Of a DNA stretch of 44,355 nucleotides, positions 35,641 to 43,402 are shown piece after piece; the stretch's first letter is position 1; each line of letters begins with the position of its first letter. This stretch comes from Gemmatimonadota bacterium (GTDB lineage: Bacteria; Gemmatimonadota; Gemmatimonadetes; Gemmatimonadales; Gemmatimonadaceae): contig CANHTA010000007.1 of assembly GCA_947463135.1 (NCBI GenBank), positions 1 to 44,355 on the forward strand, given 5' to 3'. The notes below the pieces were generated by a model, which saw only the letters and a program-made list of their open reading frames with translations, was not told the origin of the DNA and did not search any database. Both the position numbers and the translations under genes were made by a program.

Positions 35641-37230
35641 CTAGCGTGTTGACGGCGTCTTCTTCGCGGAGGACGCCGTCTTCTTTTTGGCCACCGGCTT
35701 CTTCTTAGTCACGGGCGCCTTCTTGGCCGTGGTCTTCTTCTTGGCTGCGGGGGTCTTTTTGGCCGCCGTCTTCTTCTTGGCCACAGGCGTCTTTTTGGCC
35801 GTGGCCTTCGACGTTGTGGCCTTCCGCGTCGTGGCTTTTGACGTTGTGGCCTTGCGCGTCGTGGACTTCCGCGCGGTGGCCTTGCGCGTCGTGCCTGCCC
35901 TCGCCCTCGCCGACCCCGCACTCCCGTACCGTTCAATGCTCGGATCGGGGATCTCCCGGGCAAAGTCGATAGCGACTTCACGCGGGACACGAAGCGACTG
36001 GCCGGCCACGAGGCGCCCCTTCCTGGTGGTCTTGATCGTTGGGTTGAACCACCGGAGTTGCTGCAGCGTCACCCCATGCTTCTTGGCAAAGGTGGCGGGA
36101 GTGGTGGTACTGCCGCTGACGGCGTGCTCAACAAAACCGCGGAGGTCGTCGGGGGGAACGCTATCCAGAGCGAGACGTGTGCGCTCCGCCACCCCCACCG
36201 GAACCCGCGCCCAAATGCTTGCATCAGGGGGCGTTATGCCGCGCAAGACGGCCGGATTCAGGTCACGGAGCTCCGCCTTTGTGGCCCCACTTGCGGCGGC
36301 GATGTGCGCGAGGCTGGTGCCGGGAGTGACCAGCACGGAGTCGTACGCATACAGCGGTAGGGAGTCAACCACGAGTCCATAGCGCGCCGGCATCTTGGCG
36401 ACGAGGGCGGCGGCGATAATCTGCGGCACGTAATTCTTGGTCTCCGCCCGCAGATAATCCTGCTCGGCCAGTGCGAAGAACCGATCTTCTCCCTCGGCGC
36501 CGTCCATTTCGCTGGCATACCGGGTGAGGCCACGCGCCACACGACCGGGCCCGCCGTTGTAGGCCGCGGCCGCCAAATACAGTGAGCCAAATTGCCGCTG
36601 CAAGTCGCTGAGGAAGCGAATGGCGCCATCGGTTGAACGGGCCGGATCACGGCGCTCGTCCATCCACCAGTCAACGCGCAGCCCCACCCCACGCGCGGTA
36701 CCGCTCATGAATTGCCACATCCCCACCGCCGCGGCGCGCGAATACGCGTGCGGGTCATAGCCACTTTCGATCAACGCGAGATACATCAAGTCTTCAGGCA
36801 ACCCGCCCGCTCGCAGCTTGGCGCGAATCATGGGCTCGTAGCGCGTGCCCCGCGACAGGCGGGCGCGAAAGCGCTCCTTGCCCGTGTTCGAGAACAGCTC
36901 CACATAATGCTCAACCCGGTCGTGCGTTTCGTACGACCGGACATCGATGTCCCAACTCGGATCGTCCAGGCCGCGGGACGAATCATCGGGCAGCTGTGTG
37001 ACACCGTCGCCAAACATGGCAACGGCGGTGCTCACCACCTCTTCACGCGTGGCGGGATCGTCACGCCCTGTGGATTTCGCCGACGGCGCCGACTTGCCTG
37101 CAACCGGCTTCGCGGTGCGCTGGGCAGGTGCAGGCGTGGGTGCGGTAGCCGCTCCCCCCGATCCCGCACGAGCGCACGCTCCCGTGGCCAGCAGCAGCAG
37201 GAGCGCAACGGAAGAGGAAGAATGTTTCAC
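35641..37230 (-). CDS. MltD-like lytic transglycosylase with two LysM domains and a histone-H1-like tail
   Basis: A 529-residue exported protein, probably a lipoprotein (leader ends ATGAC, residue 19). The SLT domain (about 125-290) has the catalytic Glu 155 in LALIESGYDPHAYSRAAAVGMWQFM, AYNGGPGRV and NYVPQIIAAALVA. Two LysM-type modules follow (about 296-345 and 368-416, the latter ending GRLVAGQSLRVPR), expected to bind glycan strands. The last ~89 residues (441-529) are almost only Lys, Ala, Thr, Arg and Pro, in short repeats such as KATT, KK-TPVAKKKTA and KKAPVTKKK. That composition resembles bacterial histone-H1-like proteins and is unusual for a murein hydrolase. The start is GTG at 37230, with no clear Shine-Dalgarno. 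It follows a PAP2 phosphatase gene by 33 bp. Confidence 0.9.
   Translation of the reverse strand: MKHSSSSVALLLLLATGACARAGSGGAATAPTPAPAQRTAKPVAGKSAPSAKSTGRDDPATREEVVSTAVAMFGDGVTQLPDDSSRGLDDPSWDIDVRSYETHDRVEHYVELFSNTGKERFRARLSRGTRYEPMIRAKLRAGGLPEDLMYLALIESGYDPHAYSRAAAVGMWQFMSGTARGVGLRVDWWMDERRDPARSTDGAIRFLSDLQRQFGSLYLAAAAYNGGPGRVARGLTRYASEMDGAEGEDRFFALAEQDYLRAETKNYVPQIIAAALVAKMPARYGLVVDSLPLYAYDSVLVTPGTSLAHIAAASGATKAELRDLNPAVLRGITPPDASIWARVPVGVAERTRLALDSVPPDDLRGFVEHAVSGSTTTPATFAKKHGVTLQQLRWFNPTIKTTRKGRLVAGQSLRVPREVAIDFAREIPDPSIERYGSAGSARARAGTTRKATARKSTTRKATTSKATTRKATTSKATAKKTPVAKKKTAAKKTPAAKKKTTAKKAPVTKKKPVAKKKTASSAKKTPSTR
35644..35910 (-). repeat. Low-complexity Lys/Ala/Thr repeat tract in the MltD-like gene
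   Basis: The DNA coding for residues 441-529 is built of imperfect short repeats. Read on the plus strand, these are TTCTTGGC and GTCGTGGC-like units. They keep the reading frame and give alternating KKT/KATT/AKKK peptide units. The tract may vary in length between strains. Confidence 0.7.
35651..35690 (+). terminator. Rho-independent terminator for the SLT gene, inside the opposing coding sequence
   Basis: GACGGCGTC (35651-35659) and GACGCCGTC (35672-35680) form a 9-bp perfect stem, followed by TTCTTTTTGG. It starts 29 bp after the SLT stop. The same bases encode the last ~14 residues of the minus-strand MltD-like protein. Confidence 0.75.
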
Positions 37231-37263
37231 GCGCGGATAATAACACCCGCCGGGCCGTGCTGC

Positions 37264-37779
37264 TTACCGCAGGATGGGGAGCGCCGACAGCAGGGCGATG
37301 GCCTGCCCCATGATGACGTCACCCGGATAGTGCACCCCGAGCATCACCCGGGAGAATCCCACCAGTATCGCCAGCACAAACAGGGGGACCGCGAGTGCCG
37401 GCAGCAGTTGGGCAAGCCCCACCGCCACCGCCATGGCCGCGCAGGCATGTCCCGAGGGGAAGGAAAACTGGTCGGGGATCAGCACCAGCGGCCCCGACAT
37501 CTCCGCGGCCGACGGCCTCGGCCTGCCGACCGACCGCTTCACCAACTGCACAACAAGATGGGACAAACCAAGCACGAACAGCGTGCGGCATGCCACCATC
37601 AGGGAGCCCTTGGACCACAGCAGAGGCAGCAACGCGAGGCCGATACTGGCGCGCGCACCGCCGAGGTGGGTGAGGACCACCCAGAAGCGCTGGAGCGACC
37701 GCCCCGCTGAAGGGGTGAGGGCTATGCGGACCAACAAGGCGCGATCACGCGCATCGAGACGACTCAGCCATGGGCTCAT
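37264..37779 (-). CDS. PAP2-family membrane phosphatase
   Basis: A 171-residue protein with about five hydrophobic segments and complete PAP2 motifs: KRSVGRPRP, FSFPSGHACAA and SRVMLGVHYPGD. Small integral-membrane PAP2 proteins of this type typically dephosphorylate undecaprenyl pyrophosphate or related lipid phosphates. The preserved His and Asp residues indicate an active enzyme. It is followed after 33 bp by the MltD-like murein hydrolase gene, so a cell-wall role (lipid-carrier recycling beside glycan cleavage) is a reasonable inference. The start at 37779 is the first ATG. The 109-bp gap before it holds no promoter I would defend. Confidence 0.92.
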   Translation of the reverse strand: MSPWLSRLDARDRALLVRIALTPSAGRSLQRFWVVLTHLGGARASIGLALLPLLWSKGSLMVACRTLFVLGLSHLVVQLVKRSVGRPRPSAAEMSGPLVLIPDQFSFPSGHACAAMAVAVGLAQLLPALAVPLFVLAILVGFSRVMLGVHYPGDVIMGQAIALLSALPILR

Positions 37780-37888
37780 GAGTGCACAGTTTCACGAACC
37801 CGCGTGACAACCCGAGCACGGCACGATCACGCCCACGACACAACCGCGTAACGCCTATACGACTCCGGTGCGCGAGTACCCCCCAGCG

Positions 37889-38554
37889 CTACGCGTCGGG
37901 GACCATACCGGCTTCCAGGGCAAAACGTGTGAGTCCCGCCACGCTATGAATCTCCAGCTTTCGCATGAGGCTTTCCCGATGGGCTTCCACGGTACGGCGG
38001 CTGATTCCCAACTCAGCCGCAATGGCCTTGTTGGAGAGACCGCGCGCCACCCCTGCTAACACGTCGCGCTCGCGAGGGGTGAGTTGCTCCAACTGCCCGT
38101 GGGGCGCTGAGGCCGGCGGTGCATCGGTGGCGTTCAACCGCTTTAACACCGCCGGACTATAAAAGGTTTGGCCCGCATGGACGGCGTGAATGGCTGCCCG
38201 CAGCTCCTCGCCGGCGGAGTCTTTCAGCAAATACCCGTGCGTGCCGATGCGCATGCTTTCGCGCACGTACTCGCTCTGGTCATGCATGCTCAGCATGAGA
38301 ATGCGGGCCGACGGAACCATGTGGCGAATGCGAGCCGCGGCATGGAGACCGCTCTCCTCGGGCATGGTGATGTCGAGCACCACCACCTCCGGCTTGAACT
38401 GCTGCGCAAACTCCACCGCCGCGCGCCCGTTTGCGGCTTCGGCCACCACTTCTATGCCCGGATCAGCATCGAGCACATAGCGCAGCCCCTCGCGCACGAG
38501 CGCGTGATCATCGGCAATGAGAACGCGGATACGAGTGGGAATCTGGTCAGACAT
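37889..38554 (-). CDS. NarL/LuxR-type response regulator
   Basis: A 221-residue DNA-binding response regulator. The receiver domain (about 9-125) has the acidic pocket ADDH (Asp 15-16), the phosphoacceptor Asp 61 in VVLDITMPEESG and the Lys in LLKDSAG. A linker leads to a LuxR-type helix-turn-helix (about 155-215: LTPRERDVLAGVARGLSNKAIAAELGISRRTVEAHRESLMRKLEI). It follows the histidine kinase gene by 60 bp on the same strand and is its evident partner. The targets are unknown; the neighbouring mechanosensitive-channel gene suggests an envelope or osmotic signal. Confidence 0.96.
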   Translation of the reverse strand: MSDQIPTRIRVLIADDHALVREGLRYVLDADPGIEVVAEAANGRAAVEFAQQFKPEVVVLDITMPEESGLHAAARIRHMVPSARILMLSMHDQSEYVRESMRIGTHGYLLKDSAGEELRAAIHAVHAGQTFYSPAVLKRLNATDAPPASAPHGQLEQLTPRERDVLAGVARGLSNKAIAAELGISRRTVEAHRESLMRKLEIHSVAGLTRFALEAGMVPDA

Positions 38555-38614
38555 ACGTGCAGACTAAACGTTGGAGAGCATGCCAATGTGCCCGCATCAT
38601 CCGCCGCCGCATCA

Positions 38615-40504
38615 TCACGGCGCGACGGCGTGCGGTGTACCACTGTCCACCCGCGGCGCACGAATGCGGACTTCAGCACCCTGTGCCCGATTGCTGATCA
38701 CCACCTCGCCGCCGATGGCCAGGATGCGCTCACGCATGCCGGTAAGTCCCATACGATGGTCCGTGTCGCGGAACCGGCCGTTGCGGGTGAGCGGGAAACC
38801 GTTGCCATCGTCACGTACCGCGAGGATGAGTGCGTCCTGATCAACGGTTACAACCACATCCACCTGCGACGCCTGCGCATGCCGCGCCACGTTGGACAGC
38901 GCCTCCTGCAAAGCCCGGAAGAGCGCCAGATCCGCGTCGGCGTGAAGGGGTGGGAAATGCATGGGCGCATCGAAGGTGGCCCGGATGCCGATACGTTCGG
39001 CAAACTCCGTCACCAGCGAATGCAACGCGGGGCGCAACCCCAGATCGTCAAGCAACGTGGGGCGCAGGTCGCTGGTAACCTGGCGAATACTCGCGATGCC
39101 GGTGTCCACCAGCGACAACAGCCGATCCAGCCGCGGCGAGGTGCCGGTGGCCATGAGCGGACGTAATGCTTCAAGCTGCATCTTCACCGCCGAGAAGACC
39201 TGCGCGGTTTCGTCGTGCAACTCACGGGACAGGCGGCGGCGCTCATCTTCGTGTTGACGCACCATCCGTGTAGAGAGCTGCTCAAGGGCAATGGTGCGCG
39301 TGGCCAGCTGCCGGTCGAGCGCCGACTGCTCCAGTGCCGCCCCCACCTGCTGTCCGAGGGTGAGCAGAAAGTCGTCGTCGAGCGCGGTAAACGGATTCCG
39401 GACATCACCCGCCATGACCAACGCACCGACGAGACGTGAGCCGATACCCACCGGTAAGGCCGCGATAAAGGGCTGAAGGCCCTCGGCGGCTACGACCTGC
39501 GGCCGCCGTGAGATGCGCATGCGCGTGAGCGCATTCGACACGGCGATATCAGGAGCGGCGTTGTCCCATGACGCACAGGTGCCGGCCCCCCGCACAAACC
39601 GGCCGCGGGCCGACGGCGACAGCGCGCTGCGACTCCCGTCGTCGGTATCGGTGTCGAGGTGGGCGGTGTCTGTTGGACGTGCTGAGAGCACCCCGTCCAG
39701 TACATCTGCGGCGCGGGCTTCCTCAGCGCCATCGGCATCAAAGAGATACATGGCCGTCCCCCGCACGCCCGGCAACGCGAGTGGGCGCGACAACAGGGCG
39801 TCCAGCGGATCCGTGCTCCGATCGCGGCGCTGGAGGTCACCCGATAGCGCCGATAACGCGCGAACACCGCGCCCGAGGTCGTCGAGCACTAAGAGCACCA
39901 GACCGAAACCAACCAACAACTCGAAGGAGATATCGAGGTAGTAGCCCCACGGCGTCCACGCCCCCTGCGCCCGCAGGAAGGGATAGTCGAGGTGATGCAG
40001 TCCCCACAGAAAAAACGACCACGCGAGCAGGCGGGCCCCCGTGGAACTCGCAATGCGGTGGTGCCGCCAAAACACCCAGCCGGTCCACATCGTGGCGCCG
40101 CTGAGAAACAGCACCGCCGGCAACGCTGCCCACAAGAAGTGGTCGAGCTGATAAATCGCCACGTACGACCAGAGCGCCGGAAAGAGCGCGAGCAGCAGAT
40201 ACCCCGGCCGTGCCTTGGGTTGACGCAGAAACACAATCGCCGACCAGAGCAGCGCGAGCGCGGTCCACCCCGTGGTCACCTGATGCCAGTACAGCCATAC
40301 CCGCTCGCCGGTGAGCAGGAAACTCAGAATGCAGAGGAGCCGCGCCACATACACGCTCCACGCCACGGCAAACCAGCCAAACCACGGCCGGCGATAGCGC
40401 ACATACAAGTGCGCGCAGAGCGCGGCGAGCCCCGTGGTGATGGCCCCCTGCAGCAAGGTGGCGGCCAGCTCAGTGGCCAGCAGCGGCGGCGGCGACTGAA
40501 TCAT
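38615..40504 (-). CDS. Sensor histidine kinase (HisKA_3 type) with multi-helix membrane sensor
   Basis: A ~629-residue kinase. The N-terminal ~210 residues hold about seven hydrophobic helices, forming an integral membrane sensor. A cytoplasmic region (about 235-400) has GAF-like features (PFIAALPVGIGSRLVGALVMAGD). Then come the dimerisation helix with the phospho-acceptor His in RRLSRELHDETAQ (about 430) and an HATPase_c domain (FRALQEALSNVARHAQ, VRDDGNGF, GLTGMRERILAIGGEV). This is the NarX/DegS-like class that pairs with NarL-type regulators, as found downstream. The frame is open to a GTG at 40576, just 6 bp after the channel gene. I prefer the ATG at 40504, which has AAGG ahead. The signal sensed is unknown. 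Confidence 0.93.
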   Translation of the reverse strand: MIQSPPPLLATELAATLLQGAITTGLAALCAHLYVRYRRPWFGWFAVAWSVYVARLLCILSFLLTGERVWLYWHQVTTGWTALALLWSAIVFLRQPKARPGYLLLALFPALWSYVAIYQLDHFLWAALPAVLFLSGATMWTGWVFWRHHRIASSTGARLLAWSFFLWGLHHLDYPFLRAQGAWTPWGYYLDISFELLVGFGLVLLVLDDLGRGVRALSALSGDLQRRDRSTDPLDALLSRPLALPGVRGTAMYLFDADGAEEARAADVLDGVLSARPTDTAHLDTDTDDGSRSALSPSARGRFVRGAGTCASWDNAAPDIAVSNALTRMRISRRPQVVAAEGLQPFIAALPVGIGSRLVGALVMAGDVRNPFTALDDDFLLTLGQQVGAALEQSALDRQLATRTIALEQLSTRMVRQHEDERRRLSRELHDETAQVFSAVKMQLEALRPLMATGTSPRLDRLLSLVDTGIASIRQVTSDLRPTLLDDLGLRPALHSLVTEFAERIGIRATFDAPMHFPPLHADADLALFRALQEALSNVARHAQASQVDVVVTVDQDALILAVRDDGNGFPLTRNGRFRDTDHRMGLTGMRERILAIGGEVVISNRAQGAEVRIRAPRVDSGTPHAVAP

Positions 40505-40582
40505 GTCGCCTTGCACGACCAGTCGTGCCACCACGGCCATCGGCACGATAGGCACGAAGCCGTTCACGAGTGGCACGCGCGA

Positions 40583-42229
40583 CTAGCCATCGGCGTTGGT
40601 GCCACGCACCACGGTGGCCGGCAACGACTTCGCCTCATCGTGGGGCACGTGATACACCGTACGCGAGGGGAACGCGAAACTCGATCCATGTTCATGAATG
40701 ACGCGCATAAAGGCAATCAGCATCTCATGCCGGATGCGCAGGAACTCGTTCCAGTCGGTGGTGAGAAACCACGACACCACATTGAGCCGGATGGCGGAAT
40801 CGGTGAAGCCAACCACATGGACGCGTACCACCTCGCTGAAGATGAGAGGATGCGCGCGCAGCGTTGCTTCCAAGGCATCACGAATGCGCTCGAGCTGTTC
40901 CGGCGATGTGGTATAGGTGAGATCGATATCGGTTCGCAGCAGAATCCGATCGCGTTCACCAAACGTTTCAATGCGTTCGTCGGCGAGGCGACCGTTGGGA
41001 ATACGGACCACGGTGCGATCGACGGTGCGGAAGCTGGTGGAGCGCAATCCAATGCGTTCCACCGTGCCTTCGGAGGTACCCGCGCGCACCCAATCGCCCA
41101 CGCGGAAGGCACGATCGGCGGCCAGCGACACACTGCCAAACAGATGCTCAACGGTTTTTTGTGCCGCGAGCGCCACCGCGATGCCGCCAATACCCAGGCC
41201 AGCCAACAGCGTGCCCACCGGATAGCCGAATTGGGCCAGCGCCACCAACAGGGCCACCACCGCCAGCGTGACGCGCAGCAGGTTCCCCAACAGGGGGACG
41301 AGTGTGCGCGCCTGCGTACCCTGCCCTGTGGCCCACGCGGCGTTGGCCACACGGTCCTGCGCCAGACGAATAATGCGCAGCAGCCCCCAGAAGATGGACA
41401 GGAGCACGAGACCGCGTGTGAGTGACGCCAGGAACGCCGCCATGCGCGTATTCAGATCCAACACCGCCAGCAGCGGACCAGTCGCCACCGACGCCGCCCA
41501 CAATCGGAACGGTCCGCGTAGATGCTCAAGGAGCAGATCGTCCCATTCGGTGACGGTATGTCGTGCAATCCGCCCCAGCACGCCTCGCATAAGCGCGCCG
41601 AGCCCGAGGGCGACCAGCAGAACCACCGGCACCGCCAGCGCGAGGCCGACCCACTGCCAGTAGTACACGTAGAAGGGGCCCTCGCGCATAAGCGTCTCGG
41701 GCAGCCGCTCGCGTAACCAGGGGACACCGAGCGCCTCAAACCATGGGTCGATCAGGGCTACGGTGGCTGGCGGGAAGACCCAAAAGGGTTGATCACCCGA
41801 CGCCGTGGTAGCGCGCCGCACCAGGCGCACGGGATCCTCACGGCCGTTGGCCGATGCGATGACAGCAATCCGGTCGCCGAGTGCGTCGCCGTCGGTGGTA
41901 TCGCCAGACGCCGCCGCCGATACGGTGCGCAGGTCGATGGCAACCCGCTGATCGAGCACCGACTTGAGCCGGCGCGCGAGTTGCAGCGCACGATCGCGCT
42001 CGGCGGGCGGGACGGCGAGATACTGCGCGGCGCCCTCCCAATCACCCGACTCGGCGAGTCGGAGAAAGGACGCCAGCGCAGCGCGAGGCGAGGCGGGAGA
42101 AACGACTTGGGCACTGTCGGTGCGCGGGGCGCGCGACGGGAGCCGGAACTGTGCGGCCGCATGCTGCGGCCGAGACAGAGCCACAACGAGGAGGCTAACC
42201 GCCGCCAGGAGAATGACACGAACGCGCAT
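40583..42229 (-). CDS. MscS-type mechanosensitive ion channel
   Basis: A 548-residue protein with a signal peptide (VILLAAVSLLVVALS, cleavage near AAAQ). A periplasmic domain of ~150 residues follows, then several membrane helices. The MscS core has pore helix GTLLAGLGIGGIAVALAAQKTVEHLFGSVSLAADRAFRVGDWV and the beta domain GTVERIGLRSTSFRTVDRTVVRIPNG. The cytoplasmic cage follows. The pore helix keeps the Gly/Ala pattern that packs the gate. The ATG at 42229 is chosen over a TTG two codons upstream. There is no Shine-Dalgarno, and the gene begins 28 bp after the 3' end of tRNA-Lys, so it may be read from the tRNA transcript. It is followed by a histidine kinase and its regulator. Confidence 0.93.
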   Translation of the reverse strand: MRVRVILLAAVSLLVVALSRPQHAAAQFRLPSRAPRTDSAQVVSPASPRAALASFLRLAESGDWEGAAQYLAVPPAERDRALQLARRLKSVLDQRVAIDLRTVSAAASGDTTDGDALGDRIAVIASANGREDPVRLVRRATTASGDQPFWVFPPATVALIDPWFEALGVPWLRERLPETLMREGPFYVYYWQWVGLALAVPVVLLVALGLGALMRGVLGRIARHTVTEWDDLLLEHLRGPFRLWAASVATGPLLAVLDLNTRMAAFLASLTRGLVLLSIFWGLLRIIRLAQDRVANAAWATGQGTQARTLVPLLGNLLRVTLAVVALLVALAQFGYPVGTLLAGLGIGGIAVALAAQKTVEHLFGSVSLAADRAFRVGDWVRAGTSEGTVERIGLRSTSFRTVDRTVVRIPNGRLADERIETFGERDRILLRTDIDLTYTTSPEQLERIRDALEATLRAHPLIFSEVVRVHVVGFTDSAIRLNVVSWFLTTDWNEFLRIRHEMLIAFMRVIHEHGSSFAFPSRTVYHVPHDEAKSLPATVVRGTNADG

Positions 42230-42257
42230 ACGCAAACATAGCCGGATACCGCGCGAG

Positions 42258-42330
42258 TGCCCCGGGTGGGACTCGAACCCACGACCTATGGCTTAAAAGG
42301 CCACTGCTCTACCAACTGAGCTACCGGAGC
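42258..42330 (-). tRNA. tRNA-Lys (anticodon UUU)
   Basis: A 73-nt cloverleaf on the minus strand. The acceptor stem GCTCCGG pairs with CCGGGGC, with one G-T pair; the discriminator is A. The D-arm is GCTC/GAGC. The anticodon stem GTGGC/GCCAT encloses CTTTTAA with TTT as anticodon. The T-arm GTGGG/CCCAC encloses TTCGAGT. The 3' CCA is not encoded. Upstream on the minus strand, TAAGTT followed by GTAAGGCT may be the -10 region; no good -35 was found. Confidence 0.96.
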
Positions 42331-42412
42331 GCCGACTCGACCAGAGCCGAACCAGCCTTACAACTTAGCGAATTGCTGCCCCGTGAGAAAAGGGGAGCGA
42401 GGCAGAATGACG

Positions 42413-43402
42413 CTACCGGAGCCGGACCGTGAGGCGGTGCCCCGCGCCGTCACGCAGTGGTTCCCAGCCGTAGTCGAGCGATAGCCGATCCACGGTAACC
42501 CCCGCGCCCATCACCAGGGCGCGCTCCTCACGCAGCTGCGGCCGTCGGCCACCGGCGCGACCGGTGACGGCGACCCCCTCAATGGGTACGTAGCTCACTT
42601 CCAGTCCGCCACGCGGAAAGAGCGATCCATCGCGGCGCACGTCGAGCTGGGCGCTTCCTGACACATCAACCCACTTACCCACGCCACGTGGGGCGGTGGC
42701 AATTCCCATCGCCAGCTGGGCGGGCAACGCCTCGCGGCGATCCTCCACACTGAGCGACGGCCCCAGATGCTGCAGCGCCAGTGCCACTGTGCTATTCAAC
42801 AGCGAGAGCGAGCGCGACACGCCGATGTCGAAGGCTACGCCGGCGGCGCGATCGTCACGCAGGCGTTCCTCGACGTACTTCGCGCCGATCCCCCAGCGGA
42901 GCTGCTTCCAGAGGAGCGAGGCCGCCATGGTTGCCGCAATACTGCTGATGCCCGGCGCCGTGGCGCGTGTGAGCACCTCGCTCGACGCCGGGAACGGACC
43001 GAACGGCGCCCCCGCATCGAGCAGCTGTACACCCACCCCAAGTCCCAGAGGGCCAATAGTGGAGCTGCTGGCAAACTGCCCCGCCCTCGCCCCGCTGGCA
43101 TACCGCTCGGCGCCGAATGCCAACGCCGTGGCCGTACCCACCAAGGCCGGGTTACCAAACACCGCATCGACATCACGCTGGGCAACCTGAGCGCCACCCA
43201 ACGACAAGACGCGCGTTGTGGCGGGGCGCTTGAGAATGAGCGGCGCATACCGCTCGCGCTGGGAAGCCGACGGCGTTTGCGCCTGCACAACTGACGGCCC
43301 TGCACCAACGGCGAGTATCACCACCGCGCCCGCCACACGGAGCGTGCGGCGTGTGACGTGATGCAACGCGTGGCACGGGGCGAGCACCATGGTGCGGCTC
43401 AT
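42413..43402 (-). CDS. PorV/PorQ-like outer-membrane beta-barrel protein
   Basis: A 329-residue exported protein. After a long n-region and hydrophobic segment (AGAVVILAVGAGPSVVQA/Q, cleavage near 42) comes the opening LSLGGAQVAQRDVDAVFGNPALVG. That pattern (gly-rich strand, then DxDAVxxNPA) is shared by PorV/PorQ and FadL-like barrels. The rest alternates short beta-strands rich in Gly and hydrophobic residues up to a C-terminal RLTVRLR. The ligand is unknown. The ATG at 43402 overlaps the preceding gene's stop as ATGA, so the two are coupled. The 82 bp to tRNA-Lys contain a small GC-rich hairpin (CCCC/GGGG) that could end this transcript. Confidence 0.7.
   Translation of the reverse strand: MSRTMVLAPCHALHHVTRRTLRVAGAVVILAVGAGPSVVQAQTPSASQRERYAPLILKRPATTRVLSLGGAQVAQRDVDAVFGNPALVGTATALAFGAERYASGARAGQFASSSTIGPLGLGVGVQLLDAGAPFGPFPASSEVLTRATAPGISSIAATMAASLLWKQLRWGIGAKYVEERLRDDRAAGVAFDIGVSRSLSLLNSTVALALQHLGPSLSVEDRREALPAQLAMGIATAPRGVGKWVDVSGSAQLDVRRDGSLFPRGGLEVSYVPIEGVAVTGRAGGRRPQLREERALVMGAGVTVDRLSLDYGWEPLRDGAGHRLTVRLR

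Noticed and set aside
35644-35910. Repeat tract considered as a CRISPR or tandem DNA repeat
   Set aside because: Repeats are short, imperfect, in frame and have no unique spacers. They are protein-coding.
35687-36382. Plus-strand frame rich in Val, Phe and Ala, looking like a membrane protein
   Set aside because: It is the complement of the Lys/Ala/Thr tail and LysM region of the MltD-like gene. The hydrophobic look is an artefact of reading Lys codons backwards (TTC, TTT).
39992-41425. 477-codon open frame on the plus strand across the kinase and channel genes
   Set aside because: It spans two well-defined minus-strand genes and their junction, and its product is Arg/His/Gln-rich without motifs.
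15954-42330. tRNA genes as integration sites of a mobile element
   Set aside because: Neither tRNA is followed by an integrase gene, and I noticed no direct repeat of the tRNA 3' end nearby.
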